NCBI RefSeq assembly: GCF_030445035.2
Contig: NC_080696.1
Coordinates: forward strand, 26,425,661-26,489,660
Direction: 5' to 3'
Source of the DNA: Dasypus novemcinctus
Taxonomy: Eukaryota; Chordata; Mammalia; Cingulata; Dasypodidae
DNA: 64,000 bases
Each line of letters starts with the position of its first letter. Within the stretch, counting starts at the first letter, position 1. Position numbers and translations under genes: made by a program. Below, piece after piece: positions 20,590 to 32,669 of this stretch. The notes below the pieces were generated by a model, which saw only the letters and a program-made list of their open reading frames with translations, ran no database searches and was not told the DNA's origin.

Positions 20590-21290
20590 TTCAGAAAAAT
20601 GAAAGTATTGAACACTTGAAAAATTGATTCCTGTCATTTACTGAACAATTAATTATTTATGAGGCCTTGCTCCTATCAAGAACTACTCTTGATGCTGGAT
20701 AAATAGGGATAAAAAAGGCAGGTGGTTCCCTGAGATCATGGGACCTAAGTACAGGACAAAACATGTGGTCTTTATGGAAGCATTTTGCATTTGCCTGATA
20801 GACTACTTCCAGAATCCTTTTTAGGAAATACATATGTACAGAAATACAACAAATACAACAAATACAGGCATTTCTAGTAAGTAAAATGGATTAAGTTCTA
20901 CAATATTGATAAATACATCTCATGTCCTGATGTTTAATCAAAACAGCACACAGAAGCTATATGAACTTTGTTTTATTAATTATCCAAATTGTATAATGGT
21001 AAATTTCAGTACTGTTATAGCCAGAGGGTATTGACCCCTTGACATATAGAAATAAACATTCTCATATGAAACCCTACTACTTAATACAAATGACATGTTA
21101 TACCTACCTAGAAATGTAACTAAAATTAAATAGAATAAATAGTATAAACAATAATTAAATAGAATAAACTTACAGATTCACATTATATAATATACACTTA
21201 TGAAATACACTAACAGTTATAACTTATCAAATATCCACCTACGCCATTTTTATAATCTCTTAATAGAATAAGACAAAACAAGGAAAAAAA
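20590..21290. other. intergenic, nothing recognised
   Basis: No gene or clear repeat is seen. The stretch is AT rich, with simple AATAGAATAAA-like repetition near 21130-21170. Confidence 0.5.
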
Positions 21291-21474
21291 ATGTATCCAT
21301 TGAGACAAAAAGATCTTGCCGTTGTGGGTCTTCAAAGTAAACTTATTGGAGGCAGGATCCACACAGCAAGTGCTACATTTGTTTCCAGGTTGTATAAACA
21401 GAAGCTGGAGTCAAGAGTTAGTGTTGACGCATTCTTGTTAGTAGTGGAGATCATTGTTGGGCCAAGGAAGTCCC

Positions 21475-23412
21475 TTAACAAATGGACTCTTGGGGAGCTT
21501 CCTCCTCACTTTCCAGAATAGGGGGAAGCACAGCATGTTCTCTTTTCAGAACATTCCTCCTGGGACTCCTTCTTAACATCTGACATTTGATGTTAAGACT
21601 CCTTCTTAACATCTGACTTTTGACAGGAGGACAATGTGGAGGACCAGAGCCTGGGCTGGCTGATCCCTTTTCAGGTGATAGGGTTGGATAAGAAGATTCT
21701 ATTGAGCTGCTTCTGCTTGTGAGAGAAGCTCCAAGACAAGGTCTGTCTTGACCCTCTGTGGCACCTGCTGAATCTGGATGGGGTTGGCCCAAGTGCAGGG
21801 ACCCCAGGGTTGATACAGGGCATGGCTTTACAATCTCAGCCTGATTTTCCTCCTTCCTTGGGAAACCATTGCTCCAGAGGGTTCCTGGGTGTGCTTCCAG
21901 AACTCTGCCAAATGCTCCATTTAGAACATGAGGGGTGGAATGATAATTTTCAGAAACTTTGTGTTCTTCCTCAATTAGCTTTTGTGCCATGTATATGTTT
22001 TCTTTTCTCAGTTCAAATAGGTTTCTCTCAGCTATCAGAGCTCTTATTTCCAAATCATGAGCTTTCTGCCTCTGGGAAATAAGAAGGATTTCATAATACT
22101 CAGTGATTCTATCAAATTGTTCTGCAATGATTTCTGCTTGAATTTTACATGTTTTTTAGCTTTTCACATCCATTGCTGATACCTTTATTTCCTTTGGAAA
22201 AATCCTCCTCCATCTTCACAGGATAAATTCTCCTTAAATTCAACACTGGATAAACATTTGTTTCCTTTCCTTGAAAGGGATGGACTTGATGATTCTGCTG
22301 GAGACTTTGCCTCTCCCTTTCTAGTTGGGCGATTTCTAACTGGAGCAAAGCTTTTCCAGTTTGGAGGCTTTCTATGTGATTTTCAAGTTCATTGATTATT
22401 TTAGTTTCTTCTTCTAATTTTGTGAGCATATCTTTTCTTTTTTCCTCCAGACTTTCTAAGTAAGTATTTAACTCCACACCATCAATCAACACTCCTTTAG
22501 ATTCTCCCACTAGGAGGTCTCCATTTTCTGATGTCTTCAGTATATCCAATTCCATGTTCCCAAGATCTATATTATCTTCCTCAAGAACAGCAGCTGAATC
22601 CTCAAGAACAGCAGCTGAATCACAAATCTTAAGCAAGTGCTCAGTTGGAGGTTTGAACTGACCCACTTTATTACTAAGAACTGTCTCTAGAAGGAGTTCA
22701 GAGTTTTCTGAGATTTCTCTCTCTTTAGTAAAAGTACCCAGCTTTCCCTTCTGTTTTTGAGATTCCTGTGAAGAGAGTTTTATGCTTCTGTCCAGCCTGG
22801 AATTTTCCTCCGAGGCTCTTGTCACTGATGTGGGAAGTTGTTCTGTATTCACTTGTGAGATTTTGAAGAATGATTTGGTTGCAGCGACCTGATGTTGGGG
22901 TAGTGTGGTTGAGTCTTCTAAGGTCAGAGTTTTGCTTGTAGGATCAGTGATCAGGTGAACTTCTTATAAACATTTAGATGTATCTCCTTTCCTTGATTTT
23001 TTAGACTCATCTGCTTTGAGTCCAAGTAAAGAGTTGTAGCTTTCCAGTTCTTTACTCATGATCTTCCCATTTACAATTTCTGATACTTCATTCTTCAGTC
23101 TGTCTTCTCTTAGAGTTGATTTAAGGTCTCTAAATTCCTTTTCAATGTGGTGAAACTTATCAACATTTTGTTGTGTTCCCTCTAGAAGAGCAGAAATGTC
23201 AGTGGCCAGTTTTTTGTCTCTCTTTCATCATACAATTTAACTATAACAATCCCCACTATAACTATCCAAGCCACCATTATCCACAGCAATCCTTGGAGAT
23301 CTGGGCTTTGTATAAAGTCCTCTGGCAGAGCTGCCAACACCTGGCACAAGGTCACCAAGATCAGGATTGCACAGAGCATGATAACTATCAGCAGACCATA
23401 TGGGTCTCCCAA
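21475..23412 (-). pseudogene. CTAGE5-like: cTAGE5/MIA2-family retrocopy, broken
   Basis: Three minus-strand frames line up in order with the cTAGE5/MIA2 (TANGO1-related) ER-exit-site proteins, which help load large cargo into COPII carriers. The first (23412-23182) has VLAALPEDF, a hydrophobic membrane segment (IMVAWIVIVGIVIV) and KLYDERETK. The middle (about 23210-22145) is charged coiled coil, including ENHIESLQTGKALLQLE. The last (about 22144-21475) has AHDLEIRALIAERNLFELRK and a LNGAFGR block, then a Ser/Pro/Gly-rich tail ending ESEEEAPQESIC. Frameshifts near 23200 and 22145 and an in-frame stop at 22964-22966 break it. No introns are seen, so it is probably an L1-made retrocopy. The proline-rich COPII-binding tail is shorter than in the family. 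Whether the parent is MIA2 itself or another CTAGE gene is not decided. Confidence 0.75.
22571..22620 (-). repeat. 21-bp tandem duplication in the cTAGE-like copy
   Basis: CTCAAGAACAGCAGCTGAAT occurs twice in succession and gives a repeated DSAAVLE heptapeptide on the minus strand. It keeps the reading frame. A second in-frame micro-duplication (ATCTGACATTTGATGTTAAG followed by a repeat of CTTCTTAACATCTGAC) lies at about 21568-21617. Confidence 0.8.
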
Positions 23413-23424
23413 GGCCTCTGCTGA

Positions 23425-24120
23425 GTCACCTCAGGTTGCCAGGAACCTGTTGCCACAACACAAGATAGAACCCCATGGTGAGCCTCCTGCCTGGAACCTC
23501 CAACTGCCTGGCAGCCAAGGCAGAACTCAGTGGAGGTGGGGGAGGGGTCTAGAAAAACTGGGCCTCCATATTTCCCCACATCTTGACCCACAAATCAGTG
23601 ATCACATCTCATGACCCAGGGGATATTGACTAAGTTCTGTAGGTCAGCAGGGATGGCCACCCTAATTTTTTTTCCAACTGCCTTAGGAAAGAAAGAGATA
23701 AATGTCTTCCCATACCTGTAACATGCATGGATTGCTTATTGAGAGGTTTCATGGGAGAGGATTTGCAGACCCCAGTGCTGGCCACATAAACTTTTCATTC
23801 TGTGGCCTAGGACACCTAAGCCAGTCCATGGTGATCACATACGACTCCAAACTGTCAGTGCCCTCCTTAATTTGTGTCTTCCTGGCCTTGAATGTGTACT
23901 ATGAGTATGAGAGAGGTTATGACAGCCCCTGCATAGAGATTCAATTCACTTTACTAGTTTCATCTTTAAAAACTAAGGGAGAAATATTGGAATTTTCAAG
24001 CCTTTAGATTTCAAGCACATACATTTTGTTTGTGTGAACTTTGGAGTCACTTTCATTTTTCTCTTTTAACTGTTCACACAAGGGCTGCATTGACCACAAA
24101 GATTGTTAGCTGGCATCTGA
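23425..24120. other. 5' flank of the retrocopy, nothing recognised
   Basis: Short frames on both strands (23378-24007) lack recognisable motifs. 23425-23620 could include remnants of a 5' untranslated region of the retrocopy. Confidence 0.4.
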
Positions 24121-24299
24121 TTCTTTTAGCAACAAATTATATTTTTAACTCTTTATTTTGAAATAATTTCAAATCTACAGGACAGCTGCAGACATAATAC
24201 AAACCCCATACAAAGAAGTCAAACATAATCCCACACCCACAGTACACAGATATTCAGATCCACAAATTTTAAAATTTTTCCATATGGGCTATATCATTA

Positions 24300-24302
<3 letters not shown>

Positions 24303-24348
<46 letters not shown>

Positions 24349-24380
24349 CCTACCTACTTACCTACCTACCTACCTACTTA
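24303..24380. repeat. (TATC)n / (CTAC)n microsatellite
   Basis: About eleven TATC units run from 24303 to 24348, then continue as CTAC/TTAC units to about 24380. The AT-rich flank at 24130-24300 may be part of an old L1, but I cannot place it. Confidence 0.95.
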
Positions 24381-24484
24381 TATTCTGATCATTTGAAAGC
24401 ACGTTGTACATGTAATCCTGAAACACAATGCTTTCTTGTATGTTTCTTAGGAAGGATACTCACTTATTTAATCTCTTTAAGTGC

Positions 24485-27400
24485 AGTTATCCAGCTCAAG
24501 AAATTTAACAGTGAAATAAACCTCACACTCTAAATCTAAATGCTTACATTGAAAAAGAAGAAATACAAGCAGTGAACTAACCTCAAAACTAGAAGAAATA
24601 GGGGAAAAAAGCAAACTAAACCCAAAGCAAGCAGAAGGAACTAAACAAGAGAGCAGAGATAAATGAAACAGAAAACAATAAAAGACAGAATCAACAAATT
24701 CAAAAGTTGGTTCACTGACAGGAAGTATCTACAGAAGAATGACCAATGCCCCTCAGTGTTCCCTTAAGAATAAGGACACTATCTCTCAAGAGGGGAATTG
24801 AGGCAGGTTAGTATAGTGAAAGAGGGAAGGCACTAGGCCCAGGACACAACTTGGCTGACAGACAACCTGGCCAGGAGACAACAGGGCAGTGGGAACCCAC
24901 CAAGACCTTGATCTTGACCTTAAAGTCCCAGAATTGAGAGAGGACCTGGATATTCTAAAGATGCCAAACCATTGGCTCCCACCATTGATGGGTTATTCAA
25001 TAACATCTGGGGTCACTGCCCTTAGCATGAGCAAGGGGAGGAATAATTAATAGCTGAAAAGGTGACCACACAAGACAACACCCACTCTCTCTGCCTAGAA
25101 GATCCCACAACAAAGCTTAATGCATATTTTCATCCTTCTCCTGCATTTCTCAGCAAGCTCTGTTCTTTTCATCCATTTCCCAATAAATTCTTTTTACTAA
25201 CAAATAAAAGTTGACTCTTTGAAAATATTTAAAAAATCAATAAACATATAGATATACTGAAGAAGAAAAAAAGGAGGGGATACTAATAATGAAAATCAGA
25301 AATGAAAAGGGGAAGAGTACTACCAACCCCACTTAAATTTTAAAAAGGACTATAAGTGGGTACTATAAATAGCTGTATGTAAATAAATTAGATAAAATTG
25401 ATAAAATGGAAAATTATTAGAAACATGCAAACTATGCATATTGCTTTAAGAAGAAATAGAAGATCTCAACAAACCAGTTATTGGTACAATGACTGAAACA
25501 CTAAACCTCTTATCCAAGAGAAGCCCTGGATGAGATGGCTTCATAGAGGAATTCTACCAAACATTCCAAGAAGATTTCATTCCCATTTCTGCACAAATTC
25601 TATCAAAAATTTGAAAAGAACACTCCTTAACTCATTCTACAATGCAAATCTTACCCTCATACTGAAGTCAGATAAAGATATCACAAGAAAAGAAAACTAA
25701 AGAATATGTCTTATGAATATCAATGCAAAACACCTCAAGAATATACTAGCAAACTGAATCCAACAGCATATTAAAAAGAATTATACACCATGATCAAGTA
25801 GGATCATGCCTGATATGCAAAGTTGGTTTAACATAGGAAAAGTAAACAATGTCATACACCACATTAACAGAATGAATGGAAAAACACATGATTATTGCAA
25901 TCAATACAGAAAAGGCATTCAACAAAAATCCAACACCCTTTCTTGATAAAAAACATTTAGAACAGTAAGAATAGTAGGAATTTTCTCCAGCATGATATAC
26001 AGCATATACAAAAATACCATAAACAACCTCCTGCTCAATGGTGAAAGACTGATAGCTTTTCCTCTGAGATGAGGAACAAAACAAGGATGACCACTGTTAC
26101 TGTTGTTATTTAACATTGTACTTGAAGTTCTTGCCAGAGGAATTAGGCAAGAAAAAGCAACAAAAGTCATCCAAACTGGAAAGGAAGGAGTAAATATTTC
26201 CTATATGCAGATGCTGTGATCCTATATACAGAAATTCCTGAAAAATCCACAGCAAAGGCCCTTGTGCTAATAAATGAATTCAACAAAGTGGTAGGGTTCG
26301 AGACCAACACTCAAAATCAGTAGTGTTTCTATACACTAGCAATGAAAAATCAGAAGAAATTAAGAAAATACATTCCTAGCAGTATCTAAAAGCATTAAAT
26401 ATCTAGGAATTAATCTTAACAAGGATATAAAGGACTTGTACACAGAAAAATTATAAAGACTAAAAGAAATTAAAGAAAACCTCAACAAATGGAAGTATAT
26501 TTCCTGTTCATGGATTTGAAGACTGAATAGGTTATGCTGCAAAGACTACCCATAGCAATTTATGGATTCCATGAAATCCCAATAAACTTCCTATAACTTT
26601 ATTTGCAGAAATGGATAAGCCAATCATTACATTTATATGGAAGAAGTGTCCTAAAGAGATTATGCCATCTTGAAAAAGAAGAATGAAGTTGGAGGACTCC
26701 CATTTAATGATCTTAAAATGTATTACAAAGTCCCAGGAATCAAAACACCCAGGCATAAGGACAGGCATAGAAACCAAGGGAATAGAACTGATAGCTCAGA
26801 AATCAACCCTTGTATTTATGGCCAACTTATTTTTGACATGGGGGCAAAACCACTCAATTGGGAAAGAATACTCTCCTCAAAAATGAAAAAAAAGAAATTA
26901 AAAAAAGGAGGAGAACCCCTATTTCACACCATATACAAAAATCAACTTGAAATTAATTAAAGACTAAATATAAGAGCTACAACTATGAAATTCATAGAAG
27001 AAATTGTAGGGTAGCATCTTTAGGATCTTGTGTTAGGCAATGTTTTTTTAGACTTTGTATACAAAGGACAAGCAACAACAACAAAAAAATAGGTTTATGG
27101 GACTCATTAAAATAAAAAATGTTTGGTCCTCAAAGAATTTTATCATAAAAGTACACAAGCACACAATGGGAGAGAATATTTGCAAACCACATATTTGATA
27201 AAGGCCCCTATACAGTATATATAAAGAAATCCTTCAACTTAACAAAAAGACAAACAAACCAATTTAAAAATGGGGCAAATAACTGAATACACATCTCTCC
27301 AAAGATGATACAAAAATGATCAGAAGGTATATGATGAGATGCTCAACATCACTAGCCCTCAGAGAAATTCAAATCAAAACCATGAGACACCATTTCAACA

Positions 27401-28000
27401 TTAGAATGACTGCTTGTTTTTTAAAAAATGGAAATAAGTATTAAAGAGGATGCAGAGAAATAGGAACAGACAATCGTGATTGGTAGCAGTGTAAAATGGT
27501 GCAGCCACTGTGGAAGACAATTTGGCAGTTCCTCATGAAGCTAAATATGGAACTACCACAGAAACTGAATCCCACTACTAGATATATATCTGAAAGGATT
27601 GAAAACTGGGACTTGAACAAATATTTGGAAACATGTTTGTAGAGGTATTATTAACAATTGCCAAAATACTGAAGCAACCCAAGTTACCACCAACTGATGA
27701 AAGGCTAAATAAAATGTGGTATATACATACAATGGAATATCATTCAGCAGCTAAAATGAATGAAGTCTGGAAACATGTGTCAACATGGGTTAGCCTAGAA
27801 GACCTCATATTGAAAAAAATAAGTCAGAATTAAAAGCCAAAATATTTTGTGATCACTGTGATTTGAAACCACTAGAATAAGAAAGCTCATGGAGGCAGAA
27901 TCTAGAGTAGAATTTACCAGGGGATGGAATGGTAAGTGGCAATCTTCTGGAAGGCCATATGGAACAAGGTATATTGTCATTGATATACAATCTGCCATAT
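24485..28000 (+). mobile_element. L1 ORF2 to 3' UTR, 5' truncated and interrupted
   Basis: This is a decayed L1 on the + strand. The first part (24485-24715) matches ORF2, with AAACCCAAAGCAAGCAGAAG and AAAAGTTGGTTC. After a 487-bp interruption it continues at 25203 with ATAAAAGTTGACTCTTTG. Later landmarks are ATGGCTTCATAGAGGAATTC, ATTCAGCAGCTAAAATGAA and the C-terminal MWYIHTMEYHSAAK, which ends the ORF2 region near 27830. The 3' UTR extends to about 28000. ORF2 is broken by many stops; frames such as 26670-26960 and 27633-27833 are pieces of it. No target duplication was identified. Confidence 0.8.
24716..25202 (+). mobile_element. LTR-like insertion in the L1
   Basis: L1 homology is interrupted by about 487 bp beginning TGACAGG and ending ACTAACA. 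An AATAAA lies at 25182-25187, close to the right end. The TG...CA ends and polyadenylation signal suggest a solo LTR. The outside tetranucleotides (TCAC and AATA) do not match. AAAAGTTG occurs on both sides, so a longer duplication made by retroposition is an alternative. Confidence 0.5.
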
Positions 28001-28059
28001 ATGCCCTCTGACCACAACAACACACTTTCCCCTTCCTCAAAGACCCCTCTTAAGTCATA

Positions 28060-29290
28060 TTAAACATAGCATCAGAATCAGGCTTATGGTCCATATCTCA
28101 TCATCTAAATGAAGTTTAGGTATAGATGATACTCCTGAGTATCAGGATGCATACTCTCTAATCATTACATTAGCTCCTAATTTCCTTTATTGGATTACTT
28201 TCTAATTAAAACATCTAGAATACTTTTTATTTCCTTCACTGATAAATAAATTGCATGAATGGCATTTAAGTACACTTAAGTGATTTTAAGTTACTACATA
28301 GAGAAAAAAGATGAGGGAAAAATTCCAATTTTATGCTTTACTGCATAAATTATGGGTAGATTACTCAACAGGAAAAATGTAAGGCCAGACCCTTAAAAAC
28401 TAATCCTTGTAATATGAATTATATCTGCAAAAAAGCTGCAGTGCAATTATAAATGGTTCCTTGGATGAAGCATTTTGAGTCTCATTCCTTTCAATTTTAA
28501 GACATCTGAACAAAAGAGACAAGAATATGACCTATCCCAATCCCAAAAAATAATGGCATGGTAAAACTTCTATAGACACATGTTAAAAACAGGGAAAAAC
28601 AGAAGGCAGAAGACACAGAGTCACACAGAAATAAGTGTTCTACAGAAATTCTGAAAGTCAGCCAGATACATGTTAGCGCAAAGGCCTTGATTATTGCTAA
28701 ATCTTAATTTTGGGAGTGATTTTCCATCACTTTCATTTCTTCCTTTTAAACTTCTGATCCTCAATTTAATTATCTACTCTTTTCCATAATATACAACTTG
28801 TACTTGCAGGTCAGTATTTTTCTCAGGCTACTTTTCATCTATAGAAATATAGATGTCCAAAGTTGATTTAGAATTGGCTCTGTTCCATTTTGTCCAAACT
28901 AATATAATTTCTGCAATTTTTGTAAGTTGCCTATGAATATTATTGGAATTTGCTACTCTAGGTAAAAGCTACATCCACAGAAAGAGGCTATGAATGAGAA
29001 ACAGTTTTATTTTCAAATTCATTAAGTCCTGATTCATTAATATTTAGTAGCTTTTTGTTTAGCATGACTATCTCTCAAATTTTACTATAGGCAAATGGAA
29101 TAAACTGAGAAACACCTTTAATACTTTACCTAGAAATCTCCTTAGATCATCCAGTTCATCAGGCACATATTCTATTTCTATGTGCTAAAGACAATATTCT
29201 TTCTAAAATTTCCACTCTTCTAATAACATTTTCTTCACTTTCATTTGAGTATTCCCTGACTTATCCAAGTTGTAATCAAACTGTAGACCA
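28060..29290. other. intergenic, nothing recognised
   Basis: The sequence is AT rich. I see no gene and no repeat I can name. Confidence 0.5.
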
Positions 29291-29295
29291 ATAAG

Positions 29296-30760
29296 CATGG
29301 TTTTTTTTTCCTTTTAAACCAATTAATTTTATTGGTACCTACTAATACAGCACAAATCCATTCAAAAAGTACAATCTATGGCATTTGGTGTAATCACATA
29401 TTTGTGTATCCATCACCCAAACATTTCCAGAGTACTTTCATTATTCCAGTAATTATAATAAAAAACAAACAAACAAATACAACTTATCACCTCTCAATCT
29501 AAGCCTTTCCTGCTATACATAGTATCTATTCTATTCTTCTCTCTAGTATATTTGTATTTATACTTTGTAAAAACCATCCTATATAAGTAATATCAACAAT
29601 ATTTATGTTTTTAAATTTTTATTGAAGTATACAATTCATATATGAACATATATGAACAATAACTGTATAGAAAAATGTGAACTTACAAAATAAACATGCA
29701 TAACATCATACAGGGGTTCCATACATCATCCCTACACCAAAAACTTCCATTGTTATAATACATTTGTTACAAACTATGCAAGGGCATTTTCAAAATATTA
29801 CCACTAACCATAATCCATATCTTACATTTGGTGTATTTTCCCCCACCTACCCTATATTTTTTAAAACAAATCAATTTTATTGATACATTTTAATAAAGCA
29901 CATAATTTATTGAAAGTGTACAATCAGTCATGTTTGGTATAATCACATAGTTGTGTGTTCATCACTTCAAGCATTAATAAAGCATTTTCATTATTTTAAT
30001 AATAATAATAAACAACAAACAAGAAAATCCCTCTTCTCACAATCTCCCTCTTTCCTTTGCTGTACATAGCTGCTATTTCTGACTATTCTTTCACAATTAT
30101 TTCTGTGTTTATTAGGCAGTTTTACTGGGATATATTTGCATATCATATGTGATGGTTAGGCTAATGTGTCAACTTGGCCAGGTAATTGTGCCCAATTTTT
30201 TGGCCAAGCAAGCACTGGTCTAATTTTAATACAAGGACATTTCTGGACTTTAGTCATCAGTGACTTTACTGCATAGATGGCTGATTACATCTATGATCAA
30301 CCAGGAAGTTTGTCATCAGCAATGAGTGATATTTTTACCCAATTGATTGAATGCCTTAAAAGGAGAAGTGATTTCAGCATTCAGAGAAAATTTCCCAGCT
30401 TGTCTTTGGACAGCCAATGTCTCCCAGAAACTCATCAAGTCCTTCATTGGACTTTCATCAGATTCCTGATCTGCAGCCTGCCTGTGGAACCTAGACTTGT
30501 CATCCCCATGGTCATGTGAAAGAATCTTATAAAATCTCATACTATTTACAGATATTTCCTGTTGATCCTGTTCCCTAGAGAATGCTGACTAATACACCAT
30601 ATAATCTATGCAAAGTGTGCAATTTTTTAATAATCTGTTAAAAAGACCTTTATTGTAAAATTGTAAAATAAATAGAAAAATAGATTAAAAGAAATTACAA
30701 ATTTTAAAAGAGAGTGCAAGGCCAGTTTAGATTTAATATAATCAATGACAAGGAGTACAT
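29296..30760 (-). mobile_element. L1 3'-UTR-type fragments, split by an LTR
   Basis: Blocks such as GTGAACTTACAAAATAAACA, CATAACATCATACAGG and ATTTGGTGTATTTTCCCCC recur at 60880-61120 and 63400-63800, where they belong to the 3' UTR of a minus-strand L1. A second type of block (CAATTTTATTGATACATTTT with ATAATCACATAGTTGTGTG) flanks them. The sequence continues past the LTR at 30602. Confidence 0.65.
30148..30596 (+). mobile_element. ERVL-like solo LTR
   Basis: It begins TGTGATGGTTAGG...GTGTCAACTTGG and ends CTGACTAATACA, the start and end forms of MLT2/ERVL LTRs. TCATA precedes it (30143-30147) and CCATA follows (30597-30601), a 5-bp duplication with one change. The L1-type sequence reads through on both sides. 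An 80-codon frame inside (30277-30519) is not a gene. Confidence 0.75.
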
Positions 30761-30769
30761 AATAGAGCA

Positions 30770-31240
30770 GCAAACATTTATAAATGTAAATAATAATTCT
30801 AATACAATAGAAATGAATTCTAACGTAATGCTAATTTTTATATTACAGTTCTGACTATTGGACATAATAATCTCTATGAATGAAATAAATTATTGGTTTA
30901 GTTATTTTATTTCTGTTTAGGCCTTAATTCATTCTGGATAATCAAATTCCTATTTGGGAATTCTTTGCATCTAACTCAAATAAATTACAGAAGATAACAG
31001 TATGCCAACTCATAGTTTTTTTTTTGAGGCAGAAAAACTCAAAAGCTTTTTCAACTGTAGTCATCCTAAATCATTATTGATCCAGACGGATTATTTTAAA
31101 TAATAAGTATGGATTAGAAAAGTTTAAAGGCAAATGAAGTATCCCAAAATACCTCTTCTCCAGTCCTCCTCAATTAAGAGCAAATGTGTATTTTGTATGA
31201 TCTCAGGAACAACTTTCTAGTTACACTGAGTAATTATTGT
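30770..31240. other. intergenic, nothing recognised
   Basis: No gene or named repeat is seen. The stretch is very AT rich. Confidence 0.4.
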
Positions 31241-31249
31241 TCATAAATT

Positions 31250-32660
31250 ATAATATTGTTATTTTACATTTATCTGGTCTACACCAGCTCTTTTTTGGTT
31301 ATTATTTGCATGGAATACCTTTTTCCAACCCTTCATGATTAACCTGGTTGTATCCTTACATTTGCAGTGCATCTCTTGTAGTGGACTTACATTTTTTTAA
31401 TCCATTCTATCAGTCTATATCTTTTGATTGGGGAGTTCATATCATTAACATTCAGTGTTATTACTGTAAAGTCATTACTTACTTCATCCATTTTGTCCTT
31501 CTGTTCTCTGTTGTCATGCCATTGTACTGTCTCTCTTCTTATCCTTTAGTTTCTCATTCTTAATGATCTTCATTTTTAAGCTCTCCTGCAGATCTCTTCC
31601 CCTTGTTTTTTTCCTTTCAGGCAGCAGCACCCCCTTTAGTATCTCTTGCAAATATGGTCTTTTGGTAATATATTCTATCAGTTTTTGTTTTTCTGTGAAG
31701 ACTTTGAGCTCACCATTATTTTTGAAGGACAGCTTTGCCAAATAGAGAGTTCTTAGCTGGCAGTTTTACTCTTTCAGTATCTTCAGTACATCATACCACT
31801 TTCTTCCCTCCTCCATAGTTTGTGATGAGAGATCTGAACTTAATCTTTTTGAGTTTCCCTTGAATGTGATGCTTTGCTTTTCTCTTGCTACTTTCAGAAT
31901 CTTCTCTTTATCTCTGATATTTGTCATTCTGACATTCTGACTTGGGAGTAGGTCTATTTGGATTTCTTCTTTTTGGGGTATGTTGTCCTTTTTGCATGTT
32001 GATATTTATGTCCTTCATAAGGGTTGGGAAGTTTTAAGTTATTATTTTCTCAAATATGCTTTCTTCCCTTTTCCATTCTTTTCTCTTTCCGGGAAATCAA
32101 TAAAGTGAATGTTTGTACACTCCATTCAGTTCCCTGAGTCTCTGTTCCATTTTTTCTGTTCTTTTCTCTACTTGTTCTCCTGTCTTTTCCAGAGCAGATA
32201 TTCTGCCTTCAAAGTCATTATTCTGTCTTCAAGCAATTCAAATCTGCTCCTATGTGTCTCCAATGTATTTTTAATCTCATGCATCTTGTCTTTGATTCAC
32301 ATAATATCTTTTACTTATCTTTGCAGGCCTTCAAATTGTTCTTTATGCTTTCTCAGTGTCTTCTTAATAACCTTTGTTTCTTTAGTCATATTTTCTATAA
32401 ATTATTTGATTTAAGATGTGTGATTATCATTGACAAATTGTCTTAAATCCTGTATCTCTTCAGTATACTTGGTTTATTTTTTGGCTGGGCCATCTCTTCC
32501 TTTTTCCTAGTATAGCTTGCAATTTTTTCCCCTGATGTCCAGGCATCTGAATATGTTGGTGTATTTACTTTGATGGCCAATTTCTCTCTATTGTTTATTG
32601 TGATTTTTTTTCACACCTCTTCTTTAATAAATATTAAATTTTAATATTTAATAAATATTT
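31250..32660 (-). mobile_element. L1/HAL1-like fragment
   Basis: The + strand carries the antisense form of an old L1 or HAL1: TTGCATGGAATACCTTTTTCC, TCTTTTGATTGGGGAGTTCA, GAAGGACAGCTTTGCCAAAT, CATACCACTTTCTTCCCTCC and GGGAAGTTTTAAGTTATTAT in order. Frames here (31514-31741 minus, 32109-32414 plus) are fragments or chance. It is too diverged to call ORF1 domains. Confidence 0.6.
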
Positions 32661-32669
32661 AATATTTTC

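Noticed and set aside
23378-24007. Open frames near the 5' side of the cTAGE-like copy
   Set aside because: They do not match the family, overlap one another on both strands and have no conserved motif.
24303-24380. Possible CRISPR-like or regulatory repeat
   Set aside because: It is a plain TATC/CTAC microsatellite with no spacers.
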